From a virus, in IMG/VR virus record IMGVR_UViG_3300028299_000108, positions 1 through 27,010 of that record: a DNA stretch of 27,010 nt. One strand, 5' to 3'. Both the position numbers and the translations under genes were made by a program. The notes below the pieces were generated by a model, which had not been told where the DNA came from, did no database searches, and worked only from the letters and a program-made list of their open reading frames with translations. Below, piece after piece: positions 15,038 to 22,439 of the stretch. How positions within the stretch are numbered: the stretch's first letter is position 1; each line of letters begins with the position of its first letter.

Positions 15038-15677
15038 ACCAGAACGTATCCAAGAAATGTTGGCTTCTTATGATAATACCAAAAGTTCTTGGAACGATAT
15101 TGTTGTTTACGTGGCTGATGACGACCCAAGATTAGAAGATTATAAAAAGACTTTAGTTGGAAGAAACCTGATAATAGGGAAACGCAGAACTTACGTAGAA
15201 GTAAACAATTATATAATGTGCGAGGCATATCCTGATTACCCTTATTATTCGGAGATAAATGATGACCACATATATCACACACCTGAATGGGATAGAATAC
15301 TAATAGACGAAATAGACAGGCGTGGTGGTTGGGGATTTGCTTGTGGTAATACGGGTGGTCTTCCAAGCGGTATGGTTACTTCGGCAAACATCATCAAATC
15401 ATTAGGTTTCTATATCACGCCATTGTTAAAGCAGGCATACTCAGATGATTTCCATAAGGAGCTGGGAGAGGCGTGTGGAATGTTTTATAGGGTTTCAAAT
15501 GTCAACATAGAACACAAGCACTATGTATTCAATAAGGCAAAGGCTGACGAGAATTACCTACACGTAACGGGCAAGGAACATATGGAAGAAAGCCTTGAAA
15601 AGTTTAATTTTTGGAAAACGAATTATAAGCAAGAGGAAGTTAAAAGGATTTTAGATGCGTGTAGGGGCGTTAATTAA
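15000..15677 (+). CDS. GT-A-like glycosyltransferase
   Basis: The product is 225 residues from TTG 15000, supported by GGAG at 14990-14993 with six-base spacing; the start lies 38 bases inside the SDR gene. The N-terminal TVCPSRIRPERIQEML and VYVADDDPRL (D40-D42) match the nucleotide-binding half of GT-A enzymes, and YSEINDDHIY (83-92) supplies a DXD-like metal site, followed by TPEWD. No membrane helix is seen. It is not closely similar to the two paralogous transferases. Donor and acceptor are unknown. Confidence 0.8.
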   Translation: MRKLLTVCPSRIRPERIQEMLASYDNTKSSWNDIVVYVADDDPRLEDYKKTLVGRNLIIGKRRTYVEVNNYIMCEAYPDYPYYSEINDDHIYHTPEWDRILIDEIDRRGGWGFACGNTGGLPSGMVTSANIIKSLGFYITPLLKQAYSDDFHKELGEACGMFYRVSNVNIEHKHYVFNKAKADENYLHVTGKEHMEESLEKFNFWKTNYKQEEVKRILDACRGVN

Positions 15678-16395
15678 GTCTTACCATTCAACACAGTTTT
15701 TACCACTCGTTTTAAAACAGTATGAGTGGGTTGATAAGATTGTTGTTATGAACTATAGGTTCAAAACTGTTGAACCAACTACCGATGATACTATTGAAAT
15801 TTGTAAAAAGTTCGGTCATCCTAATTTGAGTGTTTATAGTGGAGATGATTTAGAACAACACGATATACTTAATGTCGGTCTTGATTTGTTAAAGGGTTGT
15901 GATTTGGTCTGGATAGGTGACGCTGATGAAATAATACTCCCAGAAGACCAGAACATAATTATGAACCGTATGGCTGACAGGAGACCATTACACGGATTAG
16001 CACAATACGCAACTTGTAAAATGGTGGATTACAATGGAGACCTTTATCACGCATCACCACAGCGACCTTATGATGTTATGGTTATGGCTGTTCCCTCTGC
16101 TGTAAGATTTTCAAAAATAAGGATGATTGAAAAGAATATACACGAAGCAAAAATGAGTTACGCAACAGTTCATCACTTAGGTTTATGTTTAGACCCAAAC
16201 GTTATAGATTGGAAAGCTGGGTGGGAGTATAAGGAAGAGGGACACAGTAAAGAGAAACTATTAAGTGATTGGGCTGTTAGAAGAGAGGTAGTTCCACCAG
16301 TTGGATTAGTGGAATATATAAATAGTTATACTCTTATCAAGAAAAGCACTTGGGGCTATAGAATAGAGAAGGTTCCATATAAGGAGAATGTATGA
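15655..16395 (+). CDS. GT-A-like glycosyltransferase, paralog B
   Basis: The 246-residue protein is a homolog of the 9949-10602 product. Shared blocks are GALIKSY, KIVVMNYRFK (28-37), IGDADEI (87-93) and VHHLGL (172-177). It is longer at the C-terminus (about 30 residues, VEYINSYTLIKK onward). It overlaps the preceding gene by 23 bases, and its own stop is joined to the tail adaptor start as ATGA, so translation of the island flows straight into tail genes. It may act on a later sugar of the same chain as paralog A. Confidence 0.85.
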   Translation: MRVGALIKSYHSTQFLPLVLKQYEWVDKIVVMNYRFKTVEPTTDDTIEICKKFGHPNLSVYSGDDLEQHDILNVGLDLLKGCDLVWIGDADEIILPEDQNIIMNRMADRRPLHGLAQYATCKMVDYNGDLYHASPQRPYDVMVMAVPSAVRFSKIRMIEKNIHEAKMSYATVHHLGLCLDPNVIDWKAGWEYKEEGHSKEKLLSDWAVRREVVPPVGLVEYINSYTLIKKSTWGYRIEKVPYKENV

Positions 16396-17303
16396 ATAAG
16401 TCGTTTTCAGTAATAAAAACAAATATCGGTGCTGAGGTAATTGATACCTCATCTGCTTTCGCCACCATAATAGGCAGGTTTGTAAACAGACGGTATTTCC
16501 AGATACTCAGGTCTATAAACTGGAGAAACATAAACGATGCCTATACGTTTGATACTGTGGTAGGGACTCAGAGATATGTGTTGCCAGATGATTTCGGCAA
16601 AGAGATTAGTTGTACGGATACTACCAACTCTGGTGAGCTGTCCAAGTTTCAGATTGATGAACTATATAGCACATACAAAACGATAACTGGCACAGGCAGT
16701 ATAGAGAGATACGCTATCGTAGACAGCCCAGTTCAGGCACAGCCATCAGCGGCATCTACGCTGTCAATCGTATCATCTTCTGCAAGCGATACATCGCAGA
16801 CCATTTTAATAAGGGGTATATCATCTGGGGTTGAGGTGTATGAGTCAGTAACTCTTACTGGAATTTCGGCTGCAACATCAGCAAACTCCTATACAAGAAT
16901 AAAAGGTATTTCAAAGAGTGGTGCAACGGCAGGTTATGTAACTATCACTTCAAATTCGGCTGCGGTAACAAACGCTGTCATACCATTAGAGACTTTAGAG
17001 ACAAGATATAAGATACTTATAATCCATTACGTTCCGACATCTGTTTCTACAATAGCACTACCTTATATCGTAAACCCTCTTCCGTTATCACAGGACTACG
17101 ACTACCCAGTAATTGACATAGCGGACTTAATAGAGATAGGTGCTATCGCTGATTGTTTAAGGTACAAACGCCAATTCTCTAAAGCTAACGTGTATGAAGT
17201 GAACTATACACATCAATTAAATGATTATATATTTGATAAAGAAAATCAACCCAACGAGGTAATACAGTTCTCGCCTCAAGGATACTCAAGGGATACAGTA
17301 TAA
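16392..17303 (+). CDS. Head-tail adaptor/connector protein
   Basis: The product is 303 residues. Helical N-terminal FVNRRYFQILRSINW (30-44) followed by YTFDTVVGTQRYVLPDDF (51-68) is the pattern of gatekeeper or tail-tubular-A-like adaptors that sit under the portal. Residues 117-195 form a Ser/Thr/Ala-rich, beta-strand-like insert (SSSASDTSQTILIRG; ESVTLTG). The adaptor signature resumes after this with helices near 245-280. The next gene begins at the TAATG stop/start junction. The function call rests on the N-terminal pattern and gene order. Confidence 0.75.
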   Translation: MNKSFSVIKTNIGAEVIDTSSAFATIIGRFVNRRYFQILRSINWRNINDAYTFDTVVGTQRYVLPDDFGKEISCTDTTNSGELSKFQIDELYSTYKTITGTGSIERYAIVDSPVQAQPSAASTLSIVSSSASDTSQTILIRGISSGVEVYESVTLTGISAATSANSYTRIKGISKSGATAGYVTITSNSAAVTNAVIPLETLETRYKILIIHYVPTSVSTIALPYIVNPLPLSQDYDYPVIDIADLIEIGAIADCLRYKRQFSKANVYEVNYTHQLNDYIFDKENQPNEVIQFSPQGYSRDTV

Positions 17304-18898
17304 TGAAAAGAACTATCTATAATTTATCTTCTATAGGTGTAAACGATGACCAGAGATTGTCTGGAACAAGAAAAGACTTTACTGGTGGTATCAATACTCG
17401 TATGCACCCATCAAGAATAAGCGAGACCCAAGCAGAAGAGCTTACTAATGTAGATATATCAATAGCGGGTCAGCTTGATAAAAGGAACGGTTCTGTTCAG
17501 GTAGGCGAGGCTGTGGGGACTGACCCTATTATACAGCTTCACGATTATTTTAGACAGGGATACAACGACCAGTTAATCGCTTTTGAAGATACATCAGTAT
17601 GGGCAAGCGAGGGCGAAGAAGATTTTGTAGAGATAGAGGACGCATTAACTGCCTCTACTGACATAGGTATTATAAACGCAAAGATGTCTGGTGTTGTGCC
17701 TGACGATGTTATGATAGTCCAGAATGACCAAGATAACGCACATATGTTTCATAAAGACTCGGCAGGAGATTGGACTATAACAGATTTAGGAGATACCGCA
17801 GGAACGGGTAGTGACTCTCCACCGAAGTCAACAGTTATGGCTTGGTATGGAAATAGGGTTTGGGTTCTTAAAGATGACTTACTTTATTTCTCTGACGCCT
17901 ACGACTCTGACTATTCAACAGCATTTGACACGGTTACCAATTCATTTAGAATACCAGTAGGTGATGAGAGGTTTTTAGCACCCACAAGAGACTTGGGTAT
18001 TATCGTGGGTGGTAGGCAAGCTATATGGGCGATAGCCCCATCTGCTACACCTGTTGCTACAGATAGACCGCAACCAATCCTTACCGATAGGGGCGTAGTT
18101 AGCAAGAACGCCTACGCACTTATAGGGGATGATATTTATTTCTTCTCTCAAGATGGATTAAGGGCGTTAAAGAGAACCGTTCAGGATAAAGTTCAATTAG
18201 GTGCAGACTACCCTATATCATATCTGTTAAAAAGCGAGTTTGATAATATAAGTTGGGCTTATATAGACAGGGTGTCAATGGAGTATTTTGATAACAAACT
18301 ATTCATATCTGTCCCTACAAGTTCTACCACATTTGATACTTGGGTTTATAGCCCAGCGTCTAACTCGTTTTCAAAGCTTACTGAATGGTCTCCAAGATGT
18401 ATGACTACCCATAAGATTTCTGGGGCAGATAGATTTTACTATGGTTCTTATGCTACTGGTAAAGTCTTTAGGGGTTGGTATGGATACACAGATGAGGGAA
18501 CTACTATAACTAACGGTAGTGGATTTACTATGACACTTGTCGGTAGAGAAGAAGACTTCGGTCAGCCGTTGGTTCACAAGTGCGGTGGAGAGTTAGAAGT
18601 AGAATGTCTTGTAGCTGGCGGTGATTACAAGTTTACGGTTTCAGTAGCGTTAGATGGACAAGCTTTTAATGAGTTGGGAACCATAGATTTATCTTCCGCT
18701 ACAGCACCAGTTCTTCCGATTGAACTTCCATTTACTCTGGCTGATACCTATGTCATAAGAAAGAAGTTTCATTTAGAGAGTCTTGGTAGGTGGAAGACTA
18801 TACAAATTAAAGTAGTAAATGATGACACCAATACAGAGGGTATAAGATTATATGGTTATAGTATCGTTACGTTTATTGACGAATATGAGTCCGAGTGA
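17303..18898 (+). CDS. Beta-propeller tail (nozzle-like) protein
   Basis: The product is 531 residues. The N-terminal DFTGGINTRMHPSRI (25-39) with ELTNVDISIAGQLDKRNGS is the opening seen in many podovirus tail-tubular-B/nozzle proteins. A series of blade-like strands follows (WYGNRVWVLKDDLLYFSD; ALIGDDIYFFSQDGLRAL; YFDNKLFISVP; TWVYSPASNSFSKL). The C-terminal region (from about 410) looks like a beta-sandwich. It would form the distal tail tube under the adaptor. It starts at TAATG with the adaptor gene. Confidence 0.82.
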   Translation: MKRTIYNLSSIGVNDDQRLSGTRKDFTGGINTRMHPSRISETQAEELTNVDISIAGQLDKRNGSVQVGEAVGTDPIIQLHDYFRQGYNDQLIAFEDTSVWASEGEEDFVEIEDALTASTDIGIINAKMSGVVPDDVMIVQNDQDNAHMFHKDSAGDWTITDLGDTAGTGSDSPPKSTVMAWYGNRVWVLKDDLLYFSDAYDSDYSTAFDTVTNSFRIPVGDERFLAPTRDLGIIVGGRQAIWAIAPSATPVATDRPQPILTDRGVVSKNAYALIGDDIYFFSQDGLRALKRTVQDKVQLGADYPISYLLKSEFDNISWAYIDRVSMEYFDNKLFISVPTSSTTFDTWVYSPASNSFSKLTEWSPRCMTTHKISGADRFYYGSYATGKVFRGWYGYTDEGTTITNGSGFTMTLVGREEDFGQPLVHKCGGELEVECLVAGGDYKFTVSVALDGQAFNELGTIDLSSATAPVLPIELPFTLADTYVIRKKFHLESLGRWKTIQIKVVNDDTNTEGIRLYGYSIVTFIDEYESE

Positions 18899-18916
18899 GA
18901 ACGAATAGGAGAACCT

Positions 18917-19162
18917 ATGTTTGAAAGAATAGAGAAATTAGAACCAGTATTTAAAGAGATGCACGGTATTAAACCGCAGATTTTCCGTGATAGGATTTCT
19001 TATAATGAGTATTCAATAAAACTATCTTTTAACGGAAAAGAAGCTATTATTACAGAACTAATGGAACGGGGATTAACTAAAAAAGTAACTATGAACAACC
19101 AAGACTTTAAGACATTCTATGATGCTGAAAACGAGGCTGTTAAATTATTAAGGAGTGAATAA
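18917..19162 (+). CDS. Small hypothetical protein
   Basis: The product is 81 residues, with AGGAG five bases before ATG 18917, and its stop overlaps the next start as TAATG. Charged alpha/beta composition (MFERIEKLEP; YSIKLSFNGKEAIITELMERG; MNNQDFKTFYDAENEAV). I do not recognise a family. It lies between the nozzle-like gene and the fiber genes, so an accessory tail role is possible. Confidence 0.7.
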   Translation: MFERIEKLEPVFKEMHGIKPQIFRDRISYNEYSIKLSFNGKEAIITELMERGLTKKVTMNNQDFKTFYDAENEAVKLLRSE

Positions 19163-19842
19163 TGGCAACACTTACACGTGGATACTCATTTGGTGCTACT
19201 GAACAGGTAACCAACGCTAAGCTACACTCGTTAATTGAGGATGGAGCTGTAACTGATATTAATACGGAAGACCTCAAGGAGACATCTATAGTTGACGATA
19301 ATATAGCTTCTTGTAGTGGTGCGAAGTTTATATCTTTAGCTTCTACTCCATCTGGAGCAGGAGTAATACCTAAAGCTAACTTAACAAGTGTGGCACAAAA
19401 AGGTGCGAATAGTGATATTACATCTTTAACTGGATTAACTACGCTTCTATCAAGGGCACAGGGTGGATTAGCTTCAAGCGTAGCTAATAATGCGGCAAAT
19501 GGGGTAGTATTTTTAGATGCAAATTCTAAAATATCAGCTCCTCAACTTGGTGCTCGGGTAGATAAAACAGCTTCTTATGGGGCACAACAAGCGGCAACAG
19601 ATGGATTTGTTACTGCATATACTACTTATGACTGTAGAAGTGTTGGAATAAGCGGTTATACTGATAGTAATGCTACCCCAACCACTAGAGTAGCCAGTAA
19701 TATTTTTAATAGTGAGGGGTCAACAGTAGGTGTGGGCATAGCATTTATAATGTTTCCTGTAAGAAAGGGCGATTATTGGAAAGTTGAGCTTAACTATGAT
19801 GCAACTATAGGTAAGGTATATTGGATACCATTAGGAAGTTAA
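19162..19842 (+). CDS. Tail fiber-like protein 1 (shared N-terminal anchor)
   Basis: The product is 226 residues. The first 33 (MATLTRGYSFGATEQVTN, then KLHSLIEDGAVT) form a virion-anchor-like module repeated in the next gene. After it come Ala/Gly/Ser-rich low-complexity strands (SLTGLTTLLSRAQGGLA; NAANGVVFLDANSKI, a fiber-shaft-like sentence) and a compact beta-rich C-terminus ending YWIPLGS, which is the likely host-contact tip. The short length suggests a small fiber or one that trimerises on a larger tail protein. The receptor is unknown. Confidence 0.75.
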   Translation: MATLTRGYSFGATEQVTNAKLHSLIEDGAVTDINTEDLKETSIVDDNIASCSGAKFISLASTPSGAGVIPKANLTSVAQKGANSDITSLTGLTTLLSRAQGGLASSVANNAANGVVFLDANSKISAPQLGARVDKTASYGAQQAATDGFVTAYTTYDCRSVGISGYTDSNATPTTRVASNIFNSEGSTVGVGIAFIMFPVRKGDYWKVELNYDATIGKVYWIPLGS

Positions 19843-19859
19843 AATAAAGGATTAAATAA

Positions 19860-20453
19860 ATGGCTACAATTTCAAAAGGATATTCGTTCGGTCAAACCGA
19901 ACTTGTAACAAATACAAAACTTCATAGTTTAGTAGATGATGGGGCTGTAACAGCGATAGTAAACGCTGATATAGGTGCTTCTGCCGCTATAGTGGGTAGT
20001 AAACTAAACTTAGCGGCAGCAGGAGCCATTGGTGGGACTACTCCAGCAGCAGGTGCTTTTACTACATTAACGGCTACTGGCGATATTTATACTAACGCTT
20101 GGACTGACTACTCTGCTACCTCTACGGTTGTGGGGTGGAGTGATTTTACCGCAAAAATTATTTATACCAAAAAAATAGGTAAGGTAGTTTTTGTTAAGTT
20201 TATCTTAAGTGGAACAAGTAATGCAACAGGAATTAGTTTTACTCTTCCTTATGCCTGCGAAGCTGTTGCAGGAAATGTATCCGTTCCTATGGGTTATGGA
20301 ATAGATAATACTGAAGCTTTAACAACTCCTGGAAGATTAAGCATTGTAGCAAATACGGCAACCGTGAATTGCTATAAAGATATGGCAGGTGCTGCGTGGA
20401 CAAACTCAGGAAATAAATATGTTGGCGGGTCTTTTTGGTACGAATCAGCATAA
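19860..20453 (+). CDS. Tail fiber-like protein 2 (paralogous anchor, different tip)
   Basis: The product is 197 residues. Its N-terminal module (MATISKGYSFGQTELVTN, then KLHSLVDDGAVT) is identical to fiber 1 at 24 of 33 positions, but the remainder is unrelated by eye. TPAAGAFTTLTATGD (about 61-75) is a shaft-like motif common in phage fibers, followed by a beta-rich tip ending GGSFWYESA. AAAGGA lies nine bases before the start. Two fibers with the same anchor but different tips fit alternative receptor binding. Confidence 0.78.
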   Translation: MATISKGYSFGQTELVTNTKLHSLVDDGAVTAIVNADIGASAAIVGSKLNLAAAGAIGGTTPAAGAFTTLTATGDIYTNAWTDYSATSTVVGWSDFTAKIIYTKKIGKVVFVKFILSGTSNATGISFTLPYACEAVAGNVSVPMGYGIDNTEALTTPGRLSIVANTATVNCYKDMAGAAWTNSGNKYVGGSFWYESA

Positions 20454-20462
20454 GGAGATAAT

Positions 20463-20717
20463 ATGAAATACTATAAAATGAATAAAGGCGTAGGATTAGA
20501 TGACGAAGTAGAATATATCCAAAGAGATGAGGACAAAGCCCTTATCCCCTGTAACGAAGCCAACGCAGACTACTTAACTTATCTTGCCGACACCGAGAAA
20601 GTAGTTGAGGACTTTAACTACGAAGCAGAGGAAGCAAGGCAATTGACAGTAAAGCCAGAACCAAATCCAACCCTTGAAGAAAGAGTAAAGGTGTTAGAGG
20701 ATAGACTTGCTAAATAA
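20463..20717 (+). CDS. Small tail-fiber-associated protein
   Basis: The product is 84 residues from ATG 20463 with a strong AAGGAG. The segment YIQRDEDKALIPCNEANADYLTYLA resembles (in parts: VxRxxDxAxIPxDxxNxDYxxYL) small proteins encoded next to phage fiber genes, some of which help fiber assembly; the C-terminus is a short coiled coil (TLEERVKVLEDRLAK). It follows the two fiber genes directly. Assembly role inferred from position and this motif. Confidence 0.65.
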   Translation: MKYYKMNKGVGLDDEVEYIQRDEDKALIPCNEANADYLTYLADTEKVVEDFNYEAEEARQLTVKPEPNPTLEERVKVLEDRLAK

Positions 20718-21171
20718 AGAAGAAATCTTAACAGGCGTAGCACACTCACTCCCTTGGATTTACTTTCAAGGTTGGTGGGGAATACTCTCGGCTATTCTCT
20801 CTGGTTCCTTATGGGCTATCGGCGGAGCCGATGATACCTCTAAGAACTGGCGTAGGATTGGTTGCCCTTTAGTTATCTGCTTACCGATACTATTAAGGAC
20901 TTGGTGGGCGATACCTATTGGATTGCTCTTACACCTTACATTAAGGTTGGGCTACGGCATACCCGATTTAACTGATGATGGTTCTATACTGGGCAGGTTC
21001 TGGTATAATATTGTCCCAAATGAAAGAATGGCTACTGTGGGAGTAAGGACTACAATCGCAGTATTAAGTGCGTTATGTTTCTTACCGCTTGCTTGGATTT
21101 CATTCATTCCCTATTTAATAGGAGGTTTGTTATTAATAGTTTTAATCCCGATAATAGTGGACAGGACATAG
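20707..21171 (+). CDS. Multi-pass membrane protein, holin-like candidate
   Basis: The product is 154 residues from TTG 20707 (AGAGGA five bases upstream, 11-base overlap with the previous gene). Hydrophobic spans lie at about 14-39, 52-80 (with a charged break), 112-130 and 133-151. Trp/Leu-rich segments (GWWGILSAILSGSLWAIGG; WWAIPIGLLLHL) indicate three or four membrane helices. Its size and place among late genes suit a holin or other inner-membrane lysis/entry protein, but no defined holin family is recognised. Confidence 0.65.
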   Translation: MLNKEEILTGVAHSLPWIYFQGWWGILSAILSGSLWAIGGADDTSKNWRRIGCPLVICLPILLRTWWAIPIGLLLHLTLRLGYGIPDLTDDGSILGRFWYNIVPNERMATVGVRTTIAVLSALCFLPLAWISFIPYLIGGLLLIVLIPIIVDRT

Positions 21172-21506
21172 TCAATTTCGTAATAGACAATGGAGACGGA
21201 CACTATGACGGTAGAAGTGTAGAAGAACTTTATGACTTTATAAAAAAGCACAAAGAATATGGGACAATGCTTACGCTTAGAGACCCTAAAGGTATCGTAG
21301 CGGTGGCAAGATGGAACTGGATAAATGATAATACTGTATACATATTAGATTGTGTTGTCAGACCAGATTATCGTAGTAGGCAGACAATAAGATATTTAAT
21401 AGACTTGGGGTTTAAGAATAACCCAAGGGCAGAATATTTTAAATTCATGAGAGGGTCTAAGTACCCTAATAGAAAACAACAGCTTTACAAAGTAAGGAGA
21501 AGATAA
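21075..21506 (+). CDS. GNAT-like acetyltransferase-fold protein
   Basis: The product is up to 143 residues. The core strands GTMLTLRDPKGIVAVARW, then TVYILDCVVRPDYRSRQT and IRYLIDLGF, follow the GNAT order, with RPDYRSRQT standing in the acetyl-CoA loop, though without the usual Gly residues. It ends with a basic KQQLYKVRRR. ATG 21075 would overlap the membrane protein by 97 bases and has no ribosome site; a perfect AGGAGG at 21120 points instead to a start near 21132 (ATT). The GNAT domain begins after that point either way. The substrate is unknown, and the altered acetyl-CoA loop leaves activity uncertain. Confidence 0.65.
   Translation: MFLTACLDFIHSLFNRRFVINSFNPDNSGQDIVNFVIDNGDGHYDGRSVEELYDFIKKHKEYGTMLTLRDPKGIVAVARWNWINDNTVYILDCVVRPDYRSRQTIRYLIDLGFKNNPRAEYFKFMRGSKYPNRKQQLYKVRRR
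21120..21125 (+). promoter_or_regulatory. Strong Shine-Dalgarno with no standard start codon
   Basis: AGGAGG, the best ribosome site in the vicinity, is followed six bases later by ATT (21132) in the GNAT-like frame. TTG at 21128 would only restart the last residues of the membrane protein. It may promote a rare ATT start, or be a coincidence of Gly-Gly coding in the overlapping gene. Confidence 0.35.
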
Positions 21507-21507
21507 T

Positions 21508-22230
21508 ATGGGCGGCGGCGATACAACGGTTCAAACACCTACACCCCCTGCGGCTCCAACAACCCAAGAATCTATAGACGCTTGGATAGAGAGTATGCCA
21601 CAGGTATACGAAACTCAAATGCAGTATGCCCCTATGCAGGCACAGCAGCAGGTGGAACTTGCTCAACAGTATGCACAACCTATGGGTCAGGCTATGTTAT
21701 CAGCCCAAAGAGCTATGTATCCTGAAGAGTATAAGCTATCAGATTTAGCTTCTCAACAGGCATTAGAGGGTATGCAGGGGCAACTTCCTGATTGGCAGAA
21801 ACAACAGTATCAAAGTGATTTAAGGGCTAACCTTGGGACAAGTGCAGGTTCTCCTATGGGTGCTGATTATATGTCAAGGGGTATGATGCAACAGCAACAG
21901 GAATACCAGAACTACTACAGGAACTTAGGTCTTTCTATTGCAGGCAAACAACCTATAGCTGGGGCTCAACAGCCACAGACAACTGATTATATGAGTGGAT
22001 ACACTCCACAAGGCGTTATGAGTTCTATGCAACAGGGTTATGGAAATTATGCTGGTCTTTATGGGTCTATGTATGGTGCTAACGCACAAATGGCAATGCA
22101 ACCAAGTCCGTTTGGACAGATAATGGGTGGTCTTGCAGGTGGTCTCGGAACTGGTATAGGGACTGGTATGGGGTATAAGATGATGTCAAGCCAACGCTAC
22201 AAAACCAACATAAGACCTTGGAAGCAGTAA
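21508..22230 (+). CDS. Virion protein with N-terminal part of an S74 chaperone domain
   Basis: The product is 240 residues, start supported by AGGAG. The N-terminus MGGGDTTVQTP leads into a Gln/Met/Tyr-rich body (AQQQVELAQQYAQP; RGMMQQQQEYQNYYRN), then a glycine-rich hydrophobic stretch (GGLAGGLGTGIGTGMG, about 207-222) that could insert in a membrane. It ends SSQRYKTNIRPWKQ. S227 and K232 fit the S-x2-R-x-K self-cleavage dyad of endosialidase-type (peptidase S74) intramolecular chaperones, but the rest of that domain is encoded in the -1 frame (22218-22439). An internal or tail-tip protein is likely. Confidence 0.8.
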   Translation: MGGGDTTVQTPTPPAAPTTQESIDAWIESMPQVYETQMQYAPMQAQQQVELAQQYAQPMGQAMLSAQRAMYPEEYKLSDLASQQALEGMQGQLPDWQKQQYQSDLRANLGTSAGSPMGADYMSRGMMQQQQEYQNYYRNLGLSIAGKQPIAGAQQPQTTDYMSGYTPQGVMSSMQQGYGNYAGLYGSMYGANAQMAMQPSPFGQIMGGLAGGLGTGIGTGMGYKMMSSQRYKTNIRPWKQ

Positions 22231-22439
22231 ATATAATAAAACAGCTACAAGCTGTCAGGTTTGATTGGAAAGACACGGGTAAAGCTGATATAAGTCTTAT
22301 TGCCGAAGAAGTGGCAAAGATTATACCTGAGGCTGTGTATTATAATGATAGAGGACAAATAGAGGGGCTAAGAATAGTTCCAATTATGGCAATAATGATT
22401 GAAGCAATAAAGGAATTAAGTGAGGTGAAAGATGAGTAA
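22218..22439 (+). CDS. C-terminal part of the S74 chaperone domain, -1 frame
   Basis: The product is 73 residues from TTG 22218, with no ribosome site. The text LEAVNIIKQLQAVRFDWK, ISLIAEEVAKIIPEAV, then IVPIMAIMIEAIKEL is the remaining two thirds of an S74 domain and continues the preceding frame's KTNIR almost without a break. Adding one C in the CC at 22216-22217 would restore a single protein of about 310 residues (KTNIRPLEAVN). It is best read as the 3' part of one frameshifted gene. It overlaps the next gene by eight bases. Confidence 0.75.
   Translation: MEAVNIIKQLQAVRFDWKDTGKADISLIAEEVAKIIPEAVYYNDRGQIEGLRIVPIMAIMIEAIKELSEVKDE

Larger units (their letters stand above)
7142..16395 (+). 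other. Cargo island: glycan/sugar-modification gene cluster
   Basis: Eleven consecutive genes with metabolic or glycan-transfer signatures sit between the capsid/zinc-ribbon genes and the head-tail adaptor gene, a place where phages usually have head-completion genes. Ten of the eleven junctions, including that to the adaptor gene, overlap (4, 8, 23-28 or 38 bases), and the other has a four-base gap. By eye the codon choice (AGA/AGG, ATA, TTA) matches the flanking virion genes. No transposase, integrase, inverted repeats or tRNA border it. The boundaries are functional, not recombination sites that I can see. Confidence 0.8.

Noticed and set aside
7142-16395. A recent transposon or integron insertion
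   Set aside because: No transposase, inverted or direct terminal repeats are seen; overlaps run into the adaptor gene, and codon choice resembles the flanks.
21518-21535. GGTTCAAACACC, resembling a tRNA T-arm
   Set aside because: No acceptor, D or anticodon stems fit around it, and it lies within the start of a well-supported coding frame.
22198-22210. AAAACC as a programmed -1 slippery site
   Set aside because: It does not fit X-XXY-YYZ in the zero frame, and slipping there would replace the conserved TNIR residues.
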